Shown: piece by piece, positions 6,753-14,498 of the stretch | Layout of the letters: every line of letters starts with the position of its first letter | Position numbering within the stretch: the first letter of the stretch is position 1 | IMG/VR virus record: IMGVR_UViG_3300030098_004351 | Span: 1 to 45,040 of that record | Reading direction: 5' to 3' (one strand) | Length of the DNA stretch: 45,040 nt | From: a virus | Translations under genes and position numbers: made by a program | Notes under the pieces: generated by a model | Seen by the model: the letters and a program-made list of their open reading frames with translations, nothing else | Database searches by the model: none | Told to the model about the DNA's origin: nothing

Positions 6753-8146
6753 TACAGCTTACAAGTCGCCTAATAAGCATACCCGCGCAGAATAATGCGA
6801 CTTGGACGCAACGAACAGCGGACATATCTGCTTTCATTGGTAAGCAGGCAAGAATTATTGTACTATATCAGTCTGGAAGTTCTTTTACAGGTGACATCCA
6901 GCTTGATGATTTTAATATCGGCGGGAACAGCTTTACTGATTTCTCTTCAAGTCAGGGTTTTGAAACCAACGCTTCCGTTGATAATTCTCAAGTATCTTCT
7001 GGAAATTTAGACTCTATAGATTCTGAATATCCCGCTTCATGGGAAGCAGTGGGAACTTCTACTAGTGCTTCAGGCAAGTTTGTAAGGGATAGCGGCGGTA
7101 CTCCTTCTAGTAATACTGGGAATACTTCTGGTAATACTGGTAGTTTTTACCTTTATGCAGAAACCAGTAGTAGTGGTAGCAACAATGATATTTGGCTTCG
7201 CTCTCCCGAAGTCACCATTAACAATGGCACCTTAGAGTTTTATTCCGCACAAAATGGTGCGACCTCCGGTGCTATCTATGCCTACCTTGAAATATTAGGT
7301 GTTGTTGGCGTAAGCGCAACGGCGACTGCTCAAGGCACTAATGATGAGATACAGAGTTTTGGTGTATTTGTTCAGATACCTAATACGACTAATGCTGGAT
7401 GGGGTCGAGGCACTTGGGGAGAAGGTGCGTGGAATAGCATCTCTGCTACTAATGTAGATGTTTCTGTAACTGCTGTAACCGCCACTAGTGCTTTAGGCTC
7501 AGAGTCCGTCACAGGTTCGGCAGGTATTGCTGTTACGGGACCGTCAGCCACCTCTGCTCTTGGTTCCATTGTCGTTCAAGCTGGTGGGGCTATTTCCGTT
7601 GGTGGGCAGGCCGCTTCTGGTTCTGTTGGGTCCGTAATTTTAGAATCAACATATGCTCTTACAGGCGTAAGTTCCACAACCACCTTGGGTGCAGAAACAG
7701 TTGCCGCAGGAGGCTCGGCAGTAGCTACAGGTCTTAGTTCCACAACAGCCATAGGAACAGTTTTAGCGGCTGGCGGTGCCGCTATTGGAGAAACAGGTCT
7801 CGTTGGATCTATAGGGTTTGGAGACGAACAAGTATTAGCGTCCGCTAATGTGTTCCCAACAGGGGTTTCTTCTACGGTATCCTTGGGCACAATTAGCGTT
7901 TCTTGTGCTGCATTCACTTCAATAACTGGACTACAAACTACAACCTCTATTGGGGTCGTGGAAGTAGATGATATGGCTGTGGGTGTATCAGGATTGCAAG
8001 CCACTACAAATACTGGTATTGTAACCGTGTGGGGCAGGATTGTCCCTGACCAAGATGCAAATGTACAGGAAATCGTGCCGTCTACTACAAATACTTGGAG
8101 CGACATAACGATTACAAGCACTCCAAATTGGAAGGAGGTAGCATAA
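6746..8146 (+). CDS. Tail fibre/adhesin with MAM-like domain and GLSST beta repeats
   Basis: The protein has 466 residues. The first ~210 residues resemble a jelly-roll/MAM-type domain (SFTGDIQLDDFNIGG; WLRSPEVTINNGTLEFYSAQ). Then comes GWGRGTWGEGAWN. About 200 residues follow, made of roughly 22-25-residue units such as LTGVSSTTTLGAETV, ATGLSSTTAIGTVL and TGVSSTVSLGTISV. The composition suits a trimeric or stacked beta fibre that binds the host surface. The same Trp/Gly motif and repeat type recur in the protein at 14499. The start codon is inside the hairpin at 6725-6752. Confidence 0.65.
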   Translation: MSLQLTSRLISIPAQNNATWTQRTADISAFIGKQARIIVLYQSGSSFTGDIQLDDFNIGGNSFTDFSSSQGFETNASVDNSQVSSGNLDSIDSEYPASWEAVGTSTSASGKFVRDSGGTPSSNTGNTSGNTGSFYLYAETSSSGSNNDIWLRSPEVTINNGTLEFYSAQNGATSGAIYAYLEILGVVGVSATATAQGTNDEIQSFGVFVQIPNTTNAGWGRGTWGEGAWNSISATNVDVSVTAVTATSALGSESVTGSAGIAVTGPSATSALGSIVVQAGGAISVGGQAASGSVGSVILESTYALTGVSSTTTLGAETVAAGGSAVATGLSSTTAIGTVLAAGGAAIGETGLVGSIGFGDEQVLASANVFPTGVSSTVSLGTISVSCAAFTSITGLQTTTSIGVVEVDDMAVGVSGLQATTNTGIVTVWGRIVPDQDANVQEIVPSTTNTWSDITITSTPNWKEVA

Positions 8147-8635
8147 ATGGCAAGTAGCTATACCACAAACACTGGTATTGAAAAACCAGCTACAGGTGAA
8201 CAATCCGGCACTTGGGGCGATACCACAAACACCAACTTTGATATCATTGATACCGCTTTAAATGGCAATGTTACTCTTACGTTGTCTGGAACTAGCTCTA
8301 CCCTAACCACATCAGATGGCACGGTTAGCGATGGCATGAACAAAGTTTTAGTTTGTTCTGGTTCACCTTCTGGTACTCATACCATAACCGTTGCACCCAA
8401 CAATGCAGAAAAAATTTATTTTGTTACCAATAGCTCTGGTCAATCTGTTATATTTAGCCAAGGCTCTGGGGCAAATGTTACCGTAGCAAACGGCGAGTCT
8501 CGCATCATTCACTGTAATGGTGGGGGTTCAAGTGCTGCGGTCACTGATTTTACTTCAACAATGGCGGCAAGCACCACGTTTATTACGGACATTTCTTCAG
8601 GTGATGCTACAGCTTTAGCAATCGCGTTAGGATAA
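8147..8635 (+). CDS. Tail fibre protein
   Basis: The protein has 162 residues. The N-terminus (NTGIEKPATGEQSGTWGDTT, then NTNFDIIDTALNG) is a widespread phage fibre motif. The rest is Thr/Ser/Gly-rich beta sequence (THTITVAPNNAEKIYFVTNS, then SRIIHCNGGGSSAAV). It begins directly after the upstream TAA. It probably forms part of a fibre or baseplate-like attachment. The host target cannot be read from sequence. Confidence 0.75.
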   Translation: MASSYTTNTGIEKPATGEQSGTWGDTTNTNFDIIDTALNGNVTLTLSGTSSTLTTSDGTVSDGMNKVLVCSGSPSGTHTITVAPNNAEKIYFVTNSSGQSVIFSQGSGANVTVANGESRIIHCNGGGSSAAVTDFTSTMAASTTFITDISSGDATALAIALG

Positions 8636-8639
8636 AAAG

Positions 8640-8990
8640 ATGGCAAATACTTTTAAAGTAAAGACAAACAGTGCTATGCCAACCTCCGCTGGCACACCTT
8701 TGACTTTATACACTGTGCCAAGTTCAACGACTTCAGTTGTTCTTGGGTTGATGCTTTGTAACATTAACACAAGTCAGGTAACTGCGGATGTACAACTTGT
8801 ATCAGATACCTCAGACACTGAGACAAACGAAACTGTTTTTCTAGCAAAGGACATACCTATTCCGGCAGGTTCTTCTATAGAACTACTTGCGGGTAACAAA
8901 GTGGTTATGCAGACTACCGATGTGTTGAAAATAGATTGCGACACATCAGCTAAAATTGATGCGACTTTGAGTATTATGGAGATAACCTAA
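8640..8990 (+). CDS. Small beta-rich structural protein
   Basis: The protein has 116 residues. Alternating strands (TPLTLYTVPSSTTSVVLGLM, then VTADVQLVSD, then GSSIELLAGNKVVMQTTDVL) suggest a small beta-sandwich. I recall such proteins beside fibre genes in marine phages. AT-rich spacing and the stop/start overlap at 8990 place it in the fibre operon. Function beyond virion structure is unknown. Confidence 0.65.
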   Translation: MANTFKVKTNSAMPTSAGTPLTLYTVPSSTTSVVLGLMLCNINTSQVTADVQLVSDTSDTETNETVFLAKDIPIPAGSSIELLAGNKVVMQTTDVLKIDCDTSAKIDATLSIMEIT

Positions 8991-9439
8991 TGCCTTATAT
9001 TGGCGGCGTACCTGCGGTTAACTTTCAAAGCACTCCTTCAGTGCAACGGTTTAATGGTGACGGATCCGACACAACCTTTACCTTAAACACGACTGTTAAT
9101 TCTGTTCAGGACATACTGGTTTCAGTTGACGGTGTTGTTCAGGATAGCAACGCATACACTGTTCCTGATGGCACAACACTTACCTTTACCGCCGCGCCGT
9201 CTAGCGGCACAGGAAACATCTTTGTAAACTACCTTGCGCCACAGGAAGGTACTATTGTTCCTGCCGCAGAAAACAAGGGTAATTTTAAAGTTGGGGGCCT
9301 GTTTAGAACAAATGCTCAAACTCTTGCTACAAACACAACTATCCTATCCACAGAAAACGCTAACGTAACAGGGCCACTTACCATCAACTCAGGTGTTACC
9401 CTGACTGTTGAAAGCGGTGGTACATTGGTGACGCTATGA
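8990..9439 (+). CDS. Tail fibre protein (MPYIG type)
   Basis: The protein has 149 residues. MPYIGGVPA, then QRFNGDGSDTTFTLNTTVNS and ILVSVDGVVQDSNAYTVPDG, match a common phage fibre-shaft module. NIFVNYLAPQEG and a beta-helix-like C-terminus (VTGPLTINSGVTLTVESGGT) follow. It shares its N-terminal type with the protein at 12383. Its TGA overlaps the ATG of the first GDLA-type cassette (ATGA 9436-9439). Confidence 0.7.
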   Translation: MPYIGGVPAVNFQSTPSVQRFNGDGSDTTFTLNTTVNSVQDILVSVDGVVQDSNAYTVPDGTTLTFTAAPSSGTGNIFVNYLAPQEGTIVPAAENKGNFKVGGLFRTNAQTLATNTTILSTENANVTGPLTINSGVTLTVESGGTLVTL

Positions 9440-9807
9440 GTACGTTAAAAGCAGATACAATTCAAAATACATCTGGCGGTGCGGCTACGTTTACTAAGCA
9501 AAGAGCGGCAAAGGTAACAGGAAACTTACAGGCTGATGGCAGTAGCAATTCTGATATTTCGCTAAACATATCTAGTGTTACTGATGGTTCTGCCGGATTA
9601 AATACTGTTGCAGTCACTAATGCCTTTACTGCGGCTTTGGCTGTAGCAGCTTTAATTGCCAATCACGACAGTAGCTATAATCGGACTCATACAGTTGATG
9701 ATACAAGTGCATCTTCATTTATTACTCGTTCTGTTACCGCATCAGGCGGCACACTCACTGATACAAATCCTGCACATTCAATAGCGTTTTTTGGAGACCT
9801 AGCATAA
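9436..9807 (+). CDS. GDLA-family fibre cassette 1
   Basis: The protein has 123 residues. The N-terminus STLKADTIQNTSGG and the body NISSVTDGSAGLNTVAVTNA belong to a family of seven related genes in this window. It ends in FGDLA. The last codons GGA GAC (9793-9798) also form the ribosome binding site of the next gene, whose ATG is 9 bases past GGAGA. It is a probable fibre tip or attachment unit; assembly and receptor are unknown. Confidence 0.65.
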   Translation: MSTLKADTIQNTSGGAATFTKQRAAKVTGNLQADGSSNSDISLNISSVTDGSAGLNTVAVTNAFTAALAVAALIANHDSSYNRTHTVDDTSASSFITRSVTASGGTLTDTNPAHSIAFFGDLA

Positions 9808-10196
9808 TGGCAAGCATACTTAAAGTAGACACAATTACGGGTGTAGCCACCGCAGGGTCTATTGCTGTCACAGGTGAAGGCAATTCAACCACAACTAATC
9901 TTCAGCAGGGGCTAGCAAAGGCTTGGGTTGCATCAGTGACTGATAGTTCATCAAGCATTGCGGGTGATTCGTTTAACACAAGCGGATTTACAGATATCGG
10001 CACTGGAAACAGCAACCACACAATGACTAGTGTTATGAACGCCGCTGATTTTTGTGTTATGTCTACTGCTCACACAAGCTATCCGTATCACGGCAGAGCA
10101 GAGTCAACAAGCACATATAAATTAAGAACAGTAAATTCATCTGGAAGTTCTGCTGATGGTGTTAGGCACGGTTCAGTACACGGAGACTTAGCGTAA
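9807..10196 (+). CDS. GDLA-family fibre cassette 2
   Basis: The protein has 129 residues. The N-terminal part (GSIAVTGEGNSTTTNLQQGL) is nearly the same as in the cassette at 13230, also at DNA level. The variable second half has STYKLRTVNSSGSS and ends in HGDLA. The TAA shares an A with the next ATG. A conserved start and variable end is what exchangeable receptor-binding units would show (inference). Confidence 0.65.
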   Translation: MASILKVDTITGVATAGSIAVTGEGNSTTTNLQQGLAKAWVASVTDSSSSIAGDSFNTSGFTDIGTGNSNHTMTSVMNAADFCVMSTAHTSYPYHGRAESTSTYKLRTVNSSGSSADGVRHGSVHGDLA

Positions 10197-10579
10197 TGGC
10201 AAGCGAACTAAGAGTAAACACCTTAAAAGATAGTGCGGGTAACAACTCCATTGGCATGAGCTTTGTTGCAGGGGGCACTTTGAAGGCGTGGTGTTCTTGG
10301 TCTATGAATGATACTGGTAGTCCGTATGATTCTTTTAGTATATCAAGCATTACAGATGATAGCTCAACACAAAATACAATGACATATAGTAGTGCTTTTA
10401 ATACCTCAAATGGTCAATGTGTAACCACTGCAACAAATGCTAATTCTGCTGGTGTAACAAATTATAGCTCATCTGACTTACAAATACATACCCCCACAAC
10501 AACCAGTGTAAAAATTCAATCTCAATCAAACGCTAATCCAGCCTTTAATGGTATGCAAACTTCAGGAGATCTAGCATGA
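10196..10579 (+). CDS. GDLA-family fibre cassette 3
   Basis: The protein has 127 residues. ASELRVNTLKDSAGN is followed by the family core (LKAWCSWSMNDTGSPYDSFS, then SSITDDSSTQNTMTYSSAFN). The C-terminus QTSGDLA is encoded with GGAGAT, which serves as the ribosome binding site for the ATG at 10576 in a 4-base ATGA overlap. It lacks a fully Ser/Thr-poor domain and has no enzyme motif. Confidence 0.65.
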   Translation: MASELRVNTLKDSAGNNSIGMSFVAGGTLKAWCSWSMNDTGSPYDSFSISSITDDSSTQNTMTYSSAFNTSNGQCVTTATNANSAGVTNYSSSDLQIHTPTTTSVKIQSQSNANPAFNGMQTSGDLA

Positions 10580-10956
10580 GTAAAGCATCAGAACTTGCTG
10601 AATTTGGTAGCGGTATCTCTAGTGGTCCTAATGCTGTTGAGGGGTTGGCAAAGTCTTGGATTAATGTAAAGGGTACTGGCACGGCTAGCAGCGACATGAT
10701 ACGCGATTCTTTCAACATTAGTTCGGACACCGACAACGGCACAGGAAACTACACTTTTGCGTTCTCTTCAAATATGAATAATGATGATTATGCTGCAAGT
10801 TCTAGTGTAGGTGGGTCTACAGATGCTGGTAGTTTTTATCCCGCAGGAATTTGTAACAGAACAACCAGTAATTATGAAATGGATATAGAAAATAATAGTG
10901 GCACTCAGACTGACCCCGGCATAGGAGATGCAACAATTTTTGGAGACTTGGCATAA
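10576..10956 (+). CDS. GDLA-family fibre cassette 4
   Basis: The protein has 126 residues. The N-terminus differs (SKASELAEFGSGISSGPNAV), but the core matches the family (LAKSWINVKGTGTASSDMIR, then SDTDNGTGNYTFAF). It ends in IFGDLA. It is the last member of the first run. The following gene is not a cassette but a probable assembly protein. Confidence 0.65.
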   Translation: MSKASELAEFGSGISSGPNAVEGLAKSWINVKGTGTASSDMIRDSFNISSDTDNGTGNYTFAFSSNMNNDDYAASSSVGGSTDAGSFYPAGICNRTTSNYEMDIENNSGTQTDPGIGDATIFGDLA

Positions 10957-11432
10957 TGCAAACACCTGAGTTTAAAGGCACACACTTATGGGATAGACTG
11001 TGCTGGGCAAAAGAAAACCTAGAAGCCTATCAGTCAGAGTACCGTGTGGTGTACGAAGACAGCATAGACGAGTGTGCCAAGATACTTGTGCCTGATCCTA
11101 ACTGGATGGCTTGTGCATTGCAGGGCGGTATCCTACCACCAGTTTGGGTTTACTGGGAACTGGCTAAAGACGAGGCAGAACCAGACTTTAAGAAGCATAC
11201 TCGTGGCTATCTCTTACATAACACAGAACCTGTTGAGGCTATGACAGAAGAGCAAGCCTTGGAATATCTCATAATGAAAGACTGCCCTCAACATGTTTGG
11301 CGTGATTGGGATGGTGGAAATAAACCAAAACTGGTAATATGCAAAAAAGAACAGCTTCCAGCAACAAGAGAGTGGCGCAACGCTTGGAAGATTAGTGAAG
11401 ACTTAGCCACTGATAAAACTGTAGCCGCATAA
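10956..11432 (+). CDS. Conserved phage protein after the fibre cassettes (assembly factor?)
   Basis: The protein has 158 residues and is an acidic globular protein rich in Trp (THLWDRLCWAKENLEAYQSE, then NWMACALQGGILPPVWVYWE). I recall this motif in marine phages of several types. It lies between fibre units and a second small protein, a usual place for fibre chaperones. That role is inference. The ATG shares an A with the upstream TAA and is preceded by GGAGAC from the last cassette. Confidence 0.6.
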   Translation: MQTPEFKGTHLWDRLCWAKENLEAYQSEYRVVYEDSIDECAKILVPDPNWMACALQGGILPPVWVYWELAKDEAEPDFKKHTRGYLLHNTEPVEAMTEEQALEYLIMKDCPQHVWRDWDGGNKPKLVICKKEQLPATREWRNAWKISEDLATDKTVAA

Positions 11433-11443
11433 GGAGAAACCTC

Positions 11444-11815
11444 ATGGCAACAACTTATATTGTAGATAAAGACGGCAATCAGGTTGATGCCTCAACCGTT
11501 ACCGTTCCATCAGATCGTCACTTTCGTGAAGCATGGACTTTGAATGGCAAAGTCATCTCTGAAGATATGACAAAAGCAAAAGAAATCTTCAAGGATAAAA
11601 TCCGTGAAGTTCGTGCGCCTTTGCTCGATGCAGAAGACGTAGTGTACATGAAGGCACTAGAGGCTGACGATGCAACCGCAAAGACTGCTTCTGTAAACAA
11701 GAAGAAAGCACTTCGTGATGCACCTGCTGCAAAAGCAATTACTGATGCAGACACAATCGCAAAGCTAAAAGCAGCTTGGGATACAGACGTACTTGGTACT
11801 AGCCCTTACGCATAA
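11444..11815 (+). CDS. Tail fibre assembly-like protein
   Basis: The protein has 123 residues. The pattern DRHFREAWTLNGKVISEDMT, then KAKEIFKDKIREVRAPLLDA, then KKKALRDAPAAKAIT resembles phage tail fibre assembly proteins of the gp38/DUF4376 sort. Those have a short strand part and then helices with RD and P near the end. A clear AAGGAG ribosome binding site is upstream. A small GC hairpin with a T run follows the gene, so the first fibre set may end here. Confidence 0.6.
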   Translation: MATTYIVDKDGNQVDASTVTVPSDRHFREAWTLNGKVISEDMTKAKEIFKDKIREVRAPLLDAEDVVYMKALEADDATAKTASVNKKKALRDAPAAKAITDADTIAKLKAAWDTDVLGTSPYA

Positions 11816-11820
11816 TGTGT

Positions 11821-11836
11821 GGGGCTTCCCCTTTTT
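11821..11836 (+). terminator. Short possible terminator
   Basis: GGGG-CTT-CCCC is followed by TTTTT. The stem is only 4 bp, so activity is uncertain. It lies between the assembly-like gene and the second fibre set. Confidence 0.4.
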
Positions 11837-11847
11837 GGAGTAGGTAA

Positions 11848-12378
11848 ATGGCGTTAACTAAAGTAAGAGCAGGTGGGTATGCCGCTGGGGGTATTATTCA
11901 AGTGCAATATACACAGTACACAAGTACAACTAGCACTGCTGTTGCAAGTGCCACAAATGTAGAGTTATCACACTTAGCTGTAAATATTACTCCTATATCA
12001 ACTAACAGCATTATTAAAATTGAAGCTCAAGTAGTTGGTGAATGGACTCCTATGTCAATTACTTACAATTCTGGTTGGTTTTTTTACAGGGACAGCACAA
12101 AATTAGCAGCACCGCTTGACGGTAGTAGAAGTATTACGGTTCTTCCTACCACCCTGATTGGAATTACCGCTGAAGACCAAGCTAGTACACCTGAAGCAGC
12201 ACTTTACAGTTATTTTGATACACCTAGCTCAACCTCTCAAATAGCTTACAAAGTGGGAGTGGTTCAGGGATCAGGCAGTGCAGCTACTTGGTACACTAAC
12301 AGAACAGTTGCTGACACAAATTCTGGGGATTATGAACGAGGTATTTCATACATCAGTGTAACAGAGATAGCGGGGTAA
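11848..12378 (+). CDS. Tail fibre protein
   Basis: The protein has 176 residues. The N-terminus ALTKVRAGGYAAGGIIQVQY and a beta body (NVELSHLAVNITPISTNSII, then KIEAQVVGEW) match a phage fibre family that I recall with the motif AG...GxVIQV. It ends with YERGISYISVTEIAG. It starts the second fibre set, after GGAG at 11836-11839. It is likely an exposed receptor-contact protein. Confidence 0.65.
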   Translation: MALTKVRAGGYAAGGIIQVQYTQYTSTTSTAVASATNVELSHLAVNITPISTNSIIKIEAQVVGEWTPMSITYNSGWFFYRDSTKLAAPLDGSRSITVLPTTLIGITAEDQASTPEAALYSYFDTPSSTSQIAYKVGVVQGSGSAATWYTNRTVADTNSGDYERGISYISVTEIAG

Positions 12379-12382
12379 TCAG

Positions 12383-12841
12383 ATGCCATACATAGGAAAA
12401 TCCCCAGAGTTTGGTGTTCGCAATCGCTTTGTGTATCAAGCAACTGCCAGTCAGACTACCTTTAGTGGCAGTGACGGTGACAGTAAAACACTGACTTACA
12501 CAGATGGTCTGTACATGGATGTGTATCAGAACGGCGTTCTTCTCAAGCCCGGAACTGATTATGCCGCTACAACAGGCACGAGCGTTGTTTTGGTAACAGC
12601 CGCTACTTTGAATGACATTGTCGAGATGGTTGTGTATGACACGTTTGCCGTGGCTAGTTCGTATACTAAGACTGAAAGTGATACCCGCTACCCATTCAAG
12701 GGTAACAACAGCATCATTCGTTTGAACGGTCAGACCATTAGCGCGGACATTACTATTGATAGCGATGAGAACGGCGTATCGGCAGGACCAATCACACAGT
12801 CTGCAACCGTGACTGTCAATGGGTATTGGAGCATCGTATGA
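12383..12841 (+). CDS. Tail fibre protein (MPYIG type)
   Basis: The protein has 152 residues. MPYIGKSPEFGVRNRFVYQA and LYMDVYQNGVLLKPGTDYAA are typical of fibre-shaft proteins and match the type at 8990. The YTKTESDTRYPFKGNN stretch is a common shaft-to-tip linker. Its TGA overlaps the next ATG (ATGA 12838-12841). Confidence 0.7.
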   Translation: MPYIGKSPEFGVRNRFVYQATASQTTFSGSDGDSKTLTYTDGLYMDVYQNGVLLKPGTDYAATTGTSVVLVTAATLNDIVEMVVYDTFAVASSYTKTESDTRYPFKGNNSIIRLNGQTISADITIDSDENGVSAGPITQSATVTVNGYWSIV

Positions 12842-13233
12842 CCAGTGTATTGAATGTAGATACTATTGCTGATAAGGCTGGTACTGGTGCGGTTACACTG
12901 AATAAAGCTAGTGCGGCAAAGGCTTTGTTTAACGTAACCAATAACAGTACATTAGTTTCTGGTGGGCTAAATATCAGTTCATTGAATGACCGCGCAAACG
13001 GAAGAATGACCATATCTCTAACAAACAATATGAGCAACACAACGAATATGTCCTGTTGTGGGGATGCTTCTGAAACAAATTCTGATAACGGTGCAACAAA
13101 TTCTAACAGAAATTGTAGCGTCATTCGTGGTGATAACGCTGGAGAAGTTTTTGTTGCTACATCTGAGCAAAACACTGGCAGTCTTGATGACACACATATT
13201 TCTAACGGTATTGTTCATGGAGACCTAGCATGA
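12838..13233 (+). CDS. GDLA-family fibre cassette 5
   Basis: The protein has 131 residues. TSVLNVDTIADKAG opens the protein, and the family core NISSLNDRANGRMTISLTNN follows. It ends HGDLA. I place the start at ATG 12838 instead of the in-frame TTG at 12826 because GGAG at 12828-12831 is six bases upstream and the ATGA overlap fits. Cys-rich CCGDAS in the middle is unlike its relatives. Confidence 0.65.
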   Translation: MTSVLNVDTIADKAGTGAVTLNKASAAKALFNVTNNSTLVSGGLNISSLNDRANGRMTISLTNNMSNTTNMSCCGDASETNSDNGATNSNRNCSVIRGDNAGEVFVATSEQNTGSLDDTHISNGIVHGDLA

Positions 13234-13640
13234 GTACCCTTCTTGTAAACACGCTCACCGGTACAGGCACTGCTGGCTCTATTGCTGTGACAGGCGAAGG
13301 TAACAGCACAACAACTAATCTCCAGCAGGGGTTGGCGAAGGTTTGGTGTAATTTTGATGGTAGCGGCACTGCATCTATAACAGACTCTTTTAATGAAAGC
13401 AGTTTGTCTGACGGGGGTACAGGAGATTATACTCATACTTTTACTAACTCTATGGCAAACGGCACGTACACTTTAGGCGGTGCTTGCCACGATGATGCTG
13501 GAAATTTTGGCCTTTTTGTAACCATCAAAAGTAACACTGGTTTAACAACAGGAACGTGCAAAACGTACATTATGAACCACTCAAATTCTGTTAGAGACCC
13601 TGATGTTGGAACTTTTTCAATTCATGGAGACTTAGCATAA
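13230..13640 (+). CDS. GDLA-family fibre cassette 6
   Basis: The protein has 136 residues. GSIAVTGEGNSTTTNLQQGL is almost identical to cassette 2 at 9807. The family core reads ASITDSFNESSLSDGGTGDY, then THTFTNSMANGTYTLGG. It ends IHGDLA with GGAGAC as the next ribosome binding site. The DNA similarity to cassette 2 across ~3.4 kb shows duplication or recombination within the array. Confidence 0.65.
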   Translation: MSTLLVNTLTGTGTAGSIAVTGEGNSTTTNLQQGLAKVWCNFDGSGTASITDSFNESSLSDGGTGDYTHTFTNSMANGTYTLGGACHDDAGNFGLFVTIKSNTGLTTGTCKTYIMNHSNSVRDPDVGTFSIHGDLA

Positions 13641-14017
13641 TGGCTGGAAAAATTGTAGCAGACCAACTAGAACACAGCACCGCAGGGTCGCTTGATACGC
13701 AGTTTGTTGTCAATGGTAGTGCGAAGGCTTGGGTAAATTTTACAACATCAAGTTCAACGAGTAATCTTGATTCTTTAAATGTATCTAGTCTAGATGACAA
13801 TGGTACAGGAGACACTACTATTACTTACACTAACGCTATGAACACAGATAATTATGCTTCTGTGGGTATGTGCGGAGAAGAAGGCACGTCAGCCTCCAAT
13901 AGAATACTTTCTATAGGCACTAAAAATTCTTCTTCTATTAGACTGCATGGCGCAACCACATCCGCAGTAGATGATATGCCAGAAAACAATACCGTTATTC
14001 ACGGAGACTTAGCATAG
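13640..14017 (+). CDS. GDLA-family fibre cassette 7
   Basis: The protein has 125 residues. AGKIVADQLEHSTAGSLDTQ is followed by the family core (AKAWVNFTTSSSTSNLDSLN, then VSSLDDNGTGDTTITYTNAM). It ends HGDLA. It is the last cassette. Its terminal GGAGAC acts as the ribosome binding site for the tail protein starting at 14018. Confidence 0.65.
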   Translation: MAGKIVADQLEHSTAGSLDTQFVVNGSAKAWVNFTTSSSTSNLDSLNVSSLDDNGTGDTTITYTNAMNTDNYASVGMCGEEGTSASNRILSIGTKNSSSIRLHGATTSAVDDMPENNTVIHGDLA

Positions 14018-14491
14018 ATGCCTTTAACCAAGCTACAGTTCAAGCCGGGGGTGGTTAAAGACACGACAGCTTACTCAAATGAAGGCGGGTGGGTTGACAG
14101 TGACCTCATACGTTTTAGGTTTGGTTATCCTGAGAAGATAGGTGGGTGGGAGTCCCGTACAAACGATACAATAGTCGGTACGCCAAGAGCTTTGCATTCA
14201 TGGCAGTCTTTAAATAACACGCCGTTTATTGGTATCGGTACACATCAGAAGTATTATATTGAAAGCAGTGGTAATGTTTTTAACATTACTCCCATTAGAA
14301 CAACTTTTATGATTCCTGCTAAACCCACAGGTAATCAGGCGACAACTTCGTTAGGAACTGTTACAGTAGAGGCAGAAAACTTCCAGAGTGCGCTGCTTTC
14401 TAATGTTACAGGGCTTGTTGGAAACCTACAAATTAACTTCTACGTTACAGCTACGGCCTCTGTTGGAAATGTTACTGTAACAACTTCATAG
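14018..14491 (+). CDS. N-terminal part of a split tail protein
   Basis: The protein has 157 residues. PLTKLQFKPGVVKDTTAYSN, then GGWVDSDLIRFRFGYPEKIG and GGWESR match the start of a ~600-700-aa marine phage tail protein that I recall as one gene. After NITPIRTTF the sequence turns into beta-repeat material (QATTSLGTVTV, ATASVGNVTV) and stops with TAG. The rest of the protein continues in another frame from 14499. This looks like a domain insertion that broke the gene, or a natural two-subunit version. Confidence 0.65.
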   Translation: MPLTKLQFKPGVVKDTTAYSNEGGWVDSDLIRFRFGYPEKIGGWESRTNDTIVGTPRALHSWQSLNNTPFIGIGTHQKYYIESSGNVFNITPIRTTFMIPAKPTGNQATTSLGTVTVEAENFQSALLSNVTGLVGNLQINFYVTATASVGNVTVTTS

Positions 14492-14498
14492 GTGAGTC

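Noticed and set aside
7576-8121. Minus-strand 181-codon frame
   Set aside because: It is the shadow of the repetitive fibre gene and has low-complexity Val/Pro/Thr composition.
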